NCBI GenBank assembly: GCA_011959105.1
Contig: BLLU01000025.1
Location: 1 to 62,149, forward strand
From: Lachnospiraceae bacterium
Lineage (GTDB): Bacteria; Bacillota; Clostridia; Lachnospirales; Lachnospiraceae
DNA: 62,149 bases
Direction: 5' to 3'
Part shown: positions 7,337 to 15,064 of the stretch, in pieces
Layout: the number at the start of each line of letters is the position of its first letter
Position numbering within the stretch: the stretch's first letter is position 1
Program-made: the position numbers and the translations under genes
The notes under the pieces: generated by a model
The model's input: the letters and a program-made list of their open reading frames with translations, nothing else
Told to the model about the DNA's origin: nothing
Database searches by the model: none

Positions 7337-9661
7337 TCACTTTCTCTCATCCAGATACATCTGCACCCTTTTCTGAATGGTTCTGGCCGTATCCTCCACC
7401 CCCCGGTGTCCCGCGAAACAGGCGGCCGCCTCCTCCCGTACCATATCCCGTACCAGGTCCAGTTCTGTCTCATAGGGGCTGCTGCCTTCCGCCACCTGCA
7501 GAAATTCCGTCAGGTAGGAACTGCCATCGGGCTTTCCTTCCAGCACGGTGACGGATCTGTCTCCATGCCGGAACACGGGCACCGGAGCAGGGAAATTATA
7601 TAGTTCCACCTGTTCTTTGACACAGTCCCGAAGCACATCCTCCCTCACCCAGCCGGTACTGTATAGCCGCTGGGATTTGTAGCCCACCAGGCTGTGCAGA
7701 AAATCCTCCGCAATTTCCCGATGCTCCCCGAAAGCATTCACTGCCACACAGCCGTCATAGGCCATGGCAAGATGCCCGGACTTCCCCTCCGTGGGATACC
7801 CTACCTCATGAATCCCTTCTTCCAGCAGAGCTAATTTCCGACTGACCCCCATAAGGTTTCCCTCTGCTTTAAGAGCCAGGATTTTTCCTTCCAGAAACCG
7901 CTTTACTATTTCATCCTCTGTAAGGTCGGCGCTGCCCTGTGCAGTCTGCTGGCATCTCCTGCAAAGTTCCAATACCCGGCAAAACGCTTCCGTATCAAAA
8001 TAACACTTTCCCGCCTGCAGATCCACCAGAGAGGAACGCCCCAGATTGGCCAGCACCAGATCATTAAGCATGGCAGAAGCTCCCTTGCTGCCATAGGAGG
8101 AATCGGAATACCATTCCACCGGATTTCCCTCCCTCTCCCGCTGTTCCAAAATCCCCAGCACGTCCTGAAGAGACCAGGTATCCCCCTGCCACACCTGATC
8201 GGAGACCAGCATTGTAGAAAAAGTGGCATCACAGGCAATGCCGTACAGGCTGTCTTCTATCTGTCCCTTTTCCAACACGGCAGGAAAAATCTTCTCCTTA
8301 TCAGCGGCGGTCAATACAGTCGACAATTCCGCCAGCGCGCCTTCCCTCTGAAAGGCCAAAAGTTGTTGCCGGTTCACCAACAGCAGATCCGGCCCTTCCC
8401 CCTGGGAAATCTGAGCCAGGACGCGGCTCTGCTGTGATTCGGTATTCTCCTGACGCTCCGCCATCTCAATGACCACGCCCGGATGCCGCCTCATATACTC
8501 GGACACGCAGGTTTCTATATAGTCGTTTGCCCAGGTAAGCAGCTCCAGCCGGATCACCACCGTCTCTACCACGCGATCCGTAAATCCGTAGATGAAAGTC
8601 CCGTCCTCCTGCCGGAACACGGCGTATACCTCTCCCTCCGCTCCCTCCAGCATACCGTCGCAGTTCATAAAGTTCAAATTTTTTCCGTCATATAAAAGTT
8701 CACAGACGCCCTGCAGCCCATCCCAGCGCAGCAACTTTCCGTTTTGTCCATACACAATGTCTCCGTTTGAACAAATCAGACAGTTTTGCAGAAATTCATA
8801 CTCTCCCTGATAAAGGATCTTGTCCTCCTGTCCGTCATAACCCAAAACAGCCAGGCTCTGCTCCTGAGAATCTCCACAGGCATACAGAGGTCTGCCATCC
8901 TGCATTTTTCCCACATATTTCAGAGGGATCCCCGTGCCTCCCGGGGCCTCCAGCACCGTCAGCAGGCGGCCGTCCCGGTCAATCACGCCCACCCGCCCCA
9001 TGGTACTATCGCCTATATAACATCGGCCTGCGCCATCACATCGGCCTCCCGAAAGCTGCATATTATCCTCGGACAAAAGTTCAGCCTCCCGCAGGGCCGG
9101 AAGCAAATCCAGCACCTCCTCCACCTGTCCTTCCCTGTCTGTCAGGGCTCTGTAATAGTGTATGATCTGTCCCTGGGCATCCCATTGCTGCAGGAACAAA
9201 GATACCCTTCCCTCCCACAGGTCCATTCCGTTGATCCATGCCCGGTTATCTCCAAAGGCTTCCAACAGGGACTGCACCTCTTTGTCTGCTCCCACCGTCG
9301 CCTGCAATTGCCATTTTTTCAGAACAGATTCCGTACCATGCACATCTGTAGACGCCCAATACAAAGTATGCCCAAATTGTTCTCCCTGCTCCGTGACCAG
9401 ATCCTCCAGCACATAGTAGCAGGAACCATCCACTGCGCTGAAAGAATAATAGAAATCCGCATTTGCAGTATCCGGCAGAGAGACCTCCAGGCAGTCCGCC
9501 ACATTCCAGGATGCCACTTCTCTCTGGGTTTCGGACGCTTCCACGGATCGGGATTTTGGCTCTCCCTTTCCACAGCCGCAAAGGACCGCCAACAATAAAA
9601 GCGCAGTTCCCTGCGCCGCCCTGCATATGATTCCTTTACCGATTATGCAATTTGGTTTCAT
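7337..9661 (-). CDS. Large lipoprotein: propeller-like N-terminus plus solute-binding domain
   Basis: This 774-residue lipoprotein has a signal peptide with lipid-attachment cysteine around residue 30 (AVLCGC). Residues about 370-770 resemble a family 1 extracellular sugar-binding protein (MRRHPGVVIEMAERQ, GPDLLLVNRQQLLAF, AEDFLHSLVG). Residues about 50-360 are an extra region made of repeated short beta units (GDSTMGRVGVIDRDGRLLTV, NGDIVYGQNGKLLRWDG), suggestive of a beta-propeller. Ordinary sugar-binding proteins have about 430 residues. No permease or ATPase lies next to it, so it may sense or capture rather than import. Start follows AAGGGGGG. The next gene on the strand is the GT-C transferase. 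Function beyond ligand binding is not known. Confidence 0.75.
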   Translation of the reverse strand: MKPNCIIGKGIICRAAQGTALLLLAVLCGCGKGEPKSRSVEASETQREVASWNVADCLEVSLPDTANADFYYSFSAVDGSCYYVLEDLVTEQGEQFGHTLYWASTDVHGTESVLKKWQLQATVGADKEVQSLLEAFGDNRAWINGMDLWEGRVSLFLQQWDAQGQIIHYYRALTDREGQVEEVLDLLPALREAELLSEDNMQLSGGRCDGAGRCYIGDSTMGRVGVIDRDGRLLTVLEAPGGTGIPLKYVGKMQDGRPLYACGDSQEQSLAVLGYDGQEDKILYQGEYEFLQNCLICSNGDIVYGQNGKLLRWDGLQGVCELLYDGKNLNFMNCDGMLEGAEGEVYAVFRQEDGTFIYGFTDRVVETVVIRLELLTWANDYIETCVSEYMRRHPGVVIEMAERQENTESQQSRVLAQISQGEGPDLLLVNRQQLLAFQREGALAELSTVLTAADKEKIFPAVLEKGQIEDSLYGIACDATFSTMLVSDQVWQGDTWSLQDVLGILEQREREGNPVEWYSDSSYGSKGASAMLNDLVLANLGRSSLVDLQAGKCYFDTEAFCRVLELCRRCQQTAQGSADLTEDEIVKRFLEGKILALKAEGNLMGVSRKLALLEEGIHEVGYPTEGKSGHLAMAYDGCVAVNAFGEHREIAEDFLHSLVGYKSQRLYSTGWVREDVLRDCVKEQVELYNFPAPVPVFRHGDRSVTVLEGKPDGSSYLTEFLQVAEGSSPYETELDLVRDMVREEAAACFAGHRGVEDTARTIQKRVQMYLDERK

Positions 9662-9712
9662 GGATCGTCCCCCCTTAGTGGTTCGCTATGACACCTTTCG
9701 TTCTCTACTTAA

Positions 9713-9742
9713 TTATAACGAAAAACCATGGAATCTGACAAG
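9713..9742 (-). promoter_or_regulatory. Promoter of the large lipoprotein gene
   Basis: Minus strand TTGTCA (9742-9737), 18-base spacer, TATAAT (9718-9713, perfect -10). It is 52 bases upstream of the ATG at 9661. Confidence 0.65.
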
Positions 9743-9797
9743 AACAGGAAGTTTAAGACTTGTTTAAGATATGTTTAAAATTTGCTTAAGAAAAGCT

Positions 9798-9835
9798 AAA
9801 AACAGGCGGAAGTCCCATCCGGACAGACTTCCGCC
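9798..9835 (-). terminator. Rho-independent terminator after the VWA gene
   Basis: Ten-pair stem GGCGGAAGTC/GACTTCCGCC (9826-9835 with 9805-9814), followed on the minus strand by TGTTTTTAG. It starts seven bases after the stop of the VWA gene and separates it from the lipoprotein promoter. Confidence 0.85.
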
Positions 9836-9842
9836 CTGCTTC

Positions 9843-11045
9843 TTATTTATTTGCCATCAGTGTAACCATAGCCCTGTTCAGGCCGTCCACCGTGAGTTTG
9901 TACATGGGAAAAAGCTGCTTCACCGCAGTCTCCGCCTCCCTCCAGGGAGCATGTCCCGGGGCCATTTTGGGATTGAGCCAGACCACTTTCTTGTACTTGC
10001 GCTTCACCAGCTGCAGCCACTCATAGCCTGACAACCCTTCATTGGGACCGCGGTAGTTGCCGCTGGTGGAATAAAGTTCCTCCGGCGCCATGGCGGCGTC
10101 CCCCACGATAATCACTTTATAATCGCTGCCCACGTTGCGGAACATCCACTCCGTGTCCACCCAGTCCCCGTTCTCACACTCCGGGGTCTTGTACAGCTTG
10201 CTGTATATACAGTTGTGGAAGTAATAAGTCTTTACATCCTTATAATGATTTGACTTGTGTACCGCCTGGAACAGATCGTTGAGCAGACTGCTGAAAGGGA
10301 TCATGGTACCCCCGGAGTCCATGAGAAGCAGCAGTTTTACCGCATTTTTCCGGGGCTTTTTCATGACGATCTGCAGACAGCCGCCATTGTTGCAGGTCTT
10401 GTCCACCGTGCCGTCTATATCCAGTTCCGTCTCGGGAATGTCCAGTCTGCTGGAAAACTGCCGCAGCCTGCGAAACGCAAGCTGAAACTGCCGATTATCC
10501 AGTACTCTGTCATCCCGGAAATCCCGGTACTTGCGGGCGCCCACCACGGCAAAGGCGGACTGGTATCCGGTCTTACCTCCAACCCGTACGCCCCCCACAT
10601 TGCCGCCCATATTGCCAAAAGAGGTCTTGCCCATGGTACCGATCCAGAAACTTCCCCCGTTGTGTTCCTCGTTCTGGTCTTTCAGCCTTTGCTTGAAAGT
10701 CTCCTCCACCTGTTCCTTGTCCACATGGATGTCCTCCATCTGGTTTAAGTGGCTGCGGGCCTCCTCATGGGCCAGTTCCATCATATCGGATTTATCCAGC
10801 CAGCGAAGCATCTGAGCCCCCACTTCCGTTTCCTTCTGAGCCGCCTTAAAACACTCCTCAAATGCCATGTCAAATTTATCGAAATCCGTCTCGCTCTTCA
10901 CCAGAATCATCCGGGCCACATGATAAAACTGCGTCAGGGAACTGCCGCAAAGCCCCTGATCCAGCGCTTTCTGCAGGGTAAGCCACTCTCCCAGTGTCAC
11001 CCGAAGCCCTTTTGCCCGAAGACTATCAAAAAAATTTATGAACAT
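9843..11045 (-). CDS. VWA domain protein, CoxE-like
   Basis: A 400-residue soluble protein whose N-terminal half (FFDSLRAKGLRVTLGEWLTL) is typical of CoxE-like von Willebrand A proteins. The C-terminal half holds the VWA fold with a metal-site-like motif MDSGGTM, corresponding to the VGGSM variant common in this subfamily. There is a W-rich segment GSFWIGTMGKTSFGNMGGNV in the middle. Family members often act beside a MoxR-type AAA+ ATPase in assembling or activating metalloproteins or complexes. No MoxR gene is adjacent here, so the partner must be elsewhere or absent. The gene sits between a TldD/TldE-like pair and a terminator. Target unknown. Confidence 0.8.
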   Translation of the reverse strand: MFINFFDSLRAKGLRVTLGEWLTLQKALDQGLCGSSLTQFYHVARMILVKSETDFDKFDMAFEECFKAAQKETEVGAQMLRWLDKSDMMELAHEEARSHLNQMEDIHVDKEQVEETFKQRLKDQNEEHNGGSFWIGTMGKTSFGNMGGNVGGVRVGGKTGYQSAFAVVGARKYRDFRDDRVLDNRQFQLAFRRLRQFSSRLDIPETELDIDGTVDKTCNNGGCLQIVMKKPRKNAVKLLLLMDSGGTMIPFSSLLNDLFQAVHKSNHYKDVKTYYFHNCIYSKLYKTPECENGDWVDTEWMFRNVGSDYKVIIVGDAAMAPEELYSTSGNYRGPNEGLSGYEWLQLVKRKYKKVVWLNPKMAPGHAPWREAETAVKQLFPMYKLTVDGLNRAMVTLMANK

Positions 11046-11144
11046 CCGGTATCCTCCCGCTATAATCTATTTGCCTTACCAATTCTCTCATACTCTTTTA
11101 TGCCATATGTCATATTCTAGCATATCCTTGCCGGCAATTCCAGA

Positions 11145-11176
11145 GATAGAGGAAACTTTTGATAGAGGAAACTTTT
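11145..11176. repeat. Perfect 16-base tandem duplication
   Basis: GATAGAGGAAACTTTT occurs twice head to tail (11145-11160 and 11161-11176), just beyond the stop codon of the TldE-like gene in the gap before the VWA gene. No hairpin or obvious binding site is associated; it looks like slippage duplication. Confidence 0.9.
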
Positions 11177-11194
11177 ATTTGCTTCTCTTTCTCC

Positions 11195-12412
11195 TCATCC
11201 CCTGCTCTTTCCCAGACGCATCCGGACCAAAATGCTTTTATCATGGAACACCGGGTTATCACAGCCCACACCAATGAAATCCTCACCGAACATGTCAAAC
11301 AGATTACTTACCAGAGTAAATTCCGGCAGCCTGCCCAGCAGCCTTTCTCCGTCACAGAGATACCCAAGCTGTACCGGCATGACCCACTCTCCTTTTTCAT
11401 TGAATCCGCCTCCGCCATATCGAATCGGAACAACGGACAAGCTGCCATTCAGTAATTCCCTAACGGTCTTGTCACTGCATTTGATGCGCAGATTTACATT
11501 GCCGTTATACGGAAGGTCAGCGCAGGCACTGCAAGCGCTGCCGGTGTGCTCCACTCCATATTTCCGGGCAATTCTCTTATCCGCATACCCCCGCAGCACC
11601 ACACCGTTCTCAATATAAAGCAGTCTGTCCCCCTTCTGAACGACACCTTCGCCGTCAAAAAACGGGGTATTCCAGCACTCTGCGTCAGATACGTCATGAG
11701 CCAGACTGAAATGCTCCGCAAACAACTTTTCCCCCAGCCTGCCGGACAGCAGAGAAGTACCCAGACAAATGCTCTCCGCATTCAGGCTTCCCGCAAGAAG
11801 GCTCAGCAAATCATAATACCGCATCTGGACAAGAATTTCCTTGGGAAAATCCCGGGACAGCCCAAAGGCAGTCAGATAATTATCTGCCATGGCACGGAAC
11901 TTTTGCATATCAAAGTCCCGCTGCCCTATGGAAAACCAGCCATCATGCAGTTCCCGGCTCTCCTTATGCTTAAAGGAAAGGCGGAACTCCGTTGTGCAGT
12001 CCCGACTGCTGTAATCCAATCCCCTGTCATTCTCCTGTCCGAAGTACAGAATTGACTGCGCAAAGCCGCCGTTCAAAGTAAACTCCGGAAATTCGGAATG
12101 CACATATTCCAGCGCTTCTTCGGTATATTCCATCAACTGACGATTCGTGAGTACTCTCTCAGTCATATCGCGGCTGCGCACGCCGGTCTCCAACGTGAAA
12201 GGATAGGGCCTATTCAGTGCCAGATTCTGCCGGGCTCTGGCATATCCCTCCTCATCACTTATCTCACCCTGCTGGAAATGTATGCCCAGAATCCCTTCTT
12301 CCTGTACTCTGAAAGTATTTATCAGCGTGTTTCCTCTTCTAAAAGAATCAATCCTGTTCTCCTCTATTGACACGGCGGACACATTGATCCTCATGGTACA
12401 TTTTTCCCTCAT
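11195..12412 (-). CDS. TldE/PmbA-like metalloprotease partner subunit
   Basis: A 405-residue protein, second of a pair with the TldD-like gene 51 bases upstream. It has the general TldD/PmbA layout: mixed N-terminal domain (NTLINTFRVQEEGILGIHF) and a C-terminal barrel-like domain ending GVGCDNPVFHDKSILVRMRL. It has no HExxxH motif, as in TldE/PmbA, the non-catalytic half of TldD/TldE heterodimers that degrade unfolded peptides and mature some peptide antibiotics and antitoxins. Sequence similarity to canonical PmbA looks weak by eye, so this rests on size, pairing and the C-terminal pattern. GGGAGAG precedes the ATG at 12412; an inner ATG at 12394 is an alternative. Confidence 0.6.
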   Translation of the reverse strand: MREKCTMRINVSAVSIEENRIDSFRRGNTLINTFRVQEEGILGIHFQQGEISDEEGYARARQNLALNRPYPFTLETGVRSRDMTERVLTNRQLMEYTEEALEYVHSEFPEFTLNGGFAQSILYFGQENDRGLDYSSRDCTTEFRLSFKHKESRELHDGWFSIGQRDFDMQKFRAMADNYLTAFGLSRDFPKEILVQMRYYDLLSLLAGSLNAESICLGTSLLSGRLGEKLFAEHFSLAHDVSDAECWNTPFFDGEGVVQKGDRLLYIENGVVLRGYADKRIARKYGVEHTGSACSACADLPYNGNVNLRIKCSDKTVRELLNGSLSVVPIRYGGGGFNEKGEWVMPVQLGYLCDGERLLGRLPEFTLVSNLFDMFGEDFIGVGCDNPVFHDKSILVRMRLGKSRG

Positions 12413-12463
12413 CCCCAGGCTCTCCCATTTTTGCTCTGCTCAGGATACCGCATATTCGAAGAA

Positions 12464-13798
12464 TCAGTTGACTGTAAGCCGCCTGACTCTGATGGTGGGA
12501 CCACCTGCGGACACCTGCACAGTCTGACCGCCTTTGCTGCAGCTGAAATTATCAAATATTTCCAGATCATCTCCCACAGCGTCAATATCAAATAAAGTCT
12601 GGAACACGTTCCCTGTAATCACATTGACTCTGATCGGCTGGCAGATCCGGCCATCCCGGATCCGGTAACACAGGTCAGGCTGCATGGTAAATGTGGAAGA
12701 ACCCATGCCATAATTGATACTGTAAATATAGAGGCCGTCCTGCACGCTCCGTAAAATCTCTTGGGGCGCATCTCCCCCTGCCGCCATATAAGTATTGGTC
12801 ATCCGCACCATGGGGACGCCCTCTCCGTCAGCCCGGGAATTCCCGGTAACTTCCTCCCCCAGAGACCAGGCAGACTTGCTGTCATGCAGTCTGCCTGTCA
12901 ACACCCCCTCCCGGATCAGCCAGGTTTCCCGGGCCTGGTTACCTTCGTCATCATAGGGCGTATAACCGTTATGCCGCAGGCTTCCGTCGTCACAGATGGA
13001 GACTTTCTCATTTCCCACTTTTTTGCCCAATACCCATTCTTCCCGCAAGGCTCTGTCATTCAGCATATAATCGGATTCGCTCTTGTGCCCAAAACTCTCA
13101 TGAGTGAACAGTGCCGTAGCAGCGGGAGCCAACACACAGACATAATCACCAGGCTCTATGTCTTCCGCATTTCTGGCATAGTCCAGATACCGCCCCAAAG
13201 CCTCCGTAATCTCCTGCTCCCGCCCCCGCAGTCTGTCGAAAGTTGCCTCCTGAATATTTTTACCTCCCCAGGTAGTGACGCCCTCCACCTCAAAGGCGCT
13301 TCCCACCCACACACTGCAGCGCTGCATATCCTGCACGATTTCCGCGCCTTTGCTGGAATAATATTCCTTAATCCTATGTGTACTGTAATAATTGCCTCCA
13401 TAGGATCTCAGTTCTTCTATGGACTGATCCACGCAGGAGGAAATATAACGGGCCACCAGTTCTTCTCTCTGCCCGGGCGTGACTTTCCGCAGATCCGTCT
13501 CTCCTTCGCAGTTCAATATTCGGGCCCTGTGACTGCCGAAGTTTATAATCGCCGGATGCAGATAAATTTTTTCATTTCTTTGGGCGAGATCAGCCAGATT
13601 GTCAATCTCCTCCTGGATTCGATTCCGTTCATTGATGCTGCAGGTATACCACATATTACCGTCAAACACCCGGATCAGGATGCTGACAGTCTGAGAATGA
13701 TTGTTGCATTCCACCTCGCCGTTGACCGTACAATAATTTACATAGTCGTTGGTTTCTATCCGTACATCCGTAAACAGATTCTTTGGAAAATGAAACAT
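12464..13798 (-). CDS. TldD-like zinc metallopeptidase
   Basis: A 444-residue TldD/PmbA family protein. The zinc-binding HExxxH motif is present as HESFGH (residues 233-238), followed by KSESD where canonical TldD has GLEGD. A cysteine near the C-terminus (C420 in SCSKGGQ) matches the third metal ligand of TldD, and the tail GGPTIRVRRLTV is typical. TldD cleaves unstructured peptides inside the TldD/TldE complex. The start follows GGGGG. Together with the TldE-like gene downstream it probably forms a heterodimeric peptidase. No short precursor-peptide gene was found beside it, so its substrate remains unknown. It differs enough from canonical TldD (KSESD) to be a side branch of the family. 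Confidence 0.85.
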   Translation of the reverse strand: MFHFPKNLFTDVRIETNDYVNYCTVNGEVECNNHSQTVSILIRVFDGNMWYTCSINERNRIQEEIDNLADLAQRNEKIYLHPAIINFGSHRARILNCEGETDLRKVTPGQREELVARYISSCVDQSIEELRSYGGNYYSTHRIKEYYSSKGAEIVQDMQRCSVWVGSAFEVEGVTTWGGKNIQEATFDRLRGREQEITEALGRYLDYARNAEDIEPGDYVCVLAPAATALFTHESFGHKSESDYMLNDRALREEWVLGKKVGNEKVSICDDGSLRHNGYTPYDDEGNQARETWLIREGVLTGRLHDSKSAWSLGEEVTGNSRADGEGVPMVRMTNTYMAAGGDAPQEILRSVQDGLYIYSINYGMGSSTFTMQPDLCYRIRDGRICQPIRVNVITGNVFQTLFDIDAVGDDLEIFDNFSCSKGGQTVQVSAGGPTIRVRRLTVN

Positions 13799-13890
13799 TT
13801 CCGTTCCCCCTATCCCTTATTCACAATTCCTTGCTGCAATATTGCATATCCCTATTCTAACATATTTCAATCGGAATTTCCACGGACAAC

Positions 13891-13940
13891 AAAACAGCCA
13901 TCAGGCAGCCGCAGCCCCGAAGGGAGCGGCTGCCTGATGG
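13891..13940 (-). terminator. Terminator of the lacto-N-biose operon
   Basis: Perfect 15-pair inverted repeat (13898-13912 and 13926-13940), followed on the minus strand by CTGTTTTGTTG. It begins six bases beyond the stop of the kinase gene and is the likely end of the whole transcript starting near 20726. Confidence 0.85.
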
Positions 13941-13945
13941 CATTT

Positions 13946-15064
13946 TCAGCAGTGCTTTTCCACGATAGAGGCCATTTGGGCCCATTTTTTCTCCATGTCC
14001 GCAACCAGCTTAAACTGCGTTCTGGCCCGGTCCAAATTATGATTCTCCCGATGCACCTTAAAGTACACATCTCCCTCTAGAAAATCCGCCAGGAAACGGA
14101 GACCGCACTCATAGGTCATAAGTTTTGCGCCCATGGGAAGCATCTCCACTTCCCGTTGGGTGAGTTTCCCGCCGCAGCCCTTTAGAAAGCCTTCTGTAAA
14201 GGCGTCAAACAAATCCAGATCCAGCTCCACCCGGCTTAAATCTCTCTCGTCCTCAGCCCCTGTATTGGCCCCGAAGCGGATGGAATCGCCGAAGTCATAA
14301 AGGGAGAGACCGGGCATCACCGTATCCAGGTCAATAATGCACAAGGCCCTTCCGGTGGTCTGATCAAACAGGATATTGTTGAGCTTGGTGTCGTTGTGGG
14401 TCACCCGCAGCGGCAGTTCTCCCCGGTCCAGCAAATCTGTCAAAGTCGCTGCTTCCGCCTCCCTGGCCAGAGCAAATTGGATCTCAGGACCGGCCAGAGC
14501 CGCCCTTCCCACCCGGTCTTCTTCCACCGCTTTCCGGAAATCCCGAAAGCGCGAGGGCGTGTTGTGGAAATTGGGAATGGTCTCGTGAAGCTGCTTTGCG
14601 GGAAACTCAGCCAGCATTTTCTGGAAGTTGCCAAAAGCGGCCCCGCCATCCCGGAAATCCCGGGCGCTCTCCACCTTTTCCAGACATCTTGTCCCCTCCA
14701 CAAACAGGAACACTCTCCAGAAATTATGACCGGCGTCCTCATAGTAGCTGGCGCCTCCCACTGTTCTCACCACGTTCAGCGTTTCCCTGGCCGGGTCACC
14801 TCCCTGAGCCTGAAGCATCTTTCGCAGATAGTCGGTAACACCCACCACATTTTCCATTAGCAACGGCGGATTTTTAAAGATATTGTGATTCATCCGCTGT
14901 AAAATATATCTCTTTTCTTCGCCGTTTTTAGTCCGAAAAACAGCCAGGTAAGTATCATTGATATGTCCGTTTCCATAGGGCCGTATCTCTTTCAGGCAGC
15001 CTTCCACGGCAAACTGCCGCAGCGCTTCCTCTGCCCCGGGATAATTCAGGTTTTCTTCCGTCAT
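13946..15064 (-). CDS. N-acetylhexosamine 1-kinase-like aminoglycoside phosphotransferase-fold kinase
   Basis: A 372-residue kinase of the APH/choline-kinase fold. It has a nucleotide-binding loop YGNGHINDTY (residues 30-39), the catalytic loop THNDTKLNN (222-230, with D225) and the metal-binding IIDLDT (243-248, D245). In bifidobacteria NahK (LnpB) of this fold phosphorylates GlcNAc or GalNAc released by GH112 phosphorylase. The GH112 gene is immediately upstream and their ends overlap by ATGA (15061-15064), which implies translational coupling and supports the same role. GAGG lies seven bases before the chosen ATG; an ATG at 15088 is less likely. Kinase fold is clear; sugar specificity is inferred from context. 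Confidence 0.85.
   Translation of the reverse strand: MTEENLNYPGAEEALRQFAVEGCLKEIRPYGNGHINDTYLAVFRTKNGEEKRYILQRMNHNIFKNPPLLMENVVGVTDYLRKMLQAQGGDPARETLNVVRTVGGASYYEDAGHNFWRVFLFVEGTRCLEKVESARDFRDGGAAFGNFQKMLAEFPAKQLHETIPNFHNTPSRFRDFRKAVEEDRVGRAALAGPEIQFALAREAEAATLTDLLDRGELPLRVTHNDTKLNNILFDQTTGRALCIIDLDTVMPGLSLYDFGDSIRFGANTGAEDERDLSRVELDLDLFDAFTEGFLKGCGGKLTQREVEMLPMGAKLMTYECGLRFLADFLEGDVYFKVHRENHNLDRARTQFKLVADMEKKWAQMASIVEKHC

Noticed and set aside
11195..13798. Idea that the TldD/TldE-like pair belongs to a peptide-antibiotic cluster
   Set aside because: No short precursor gene, no modifying enzyme and no exporter nearby.
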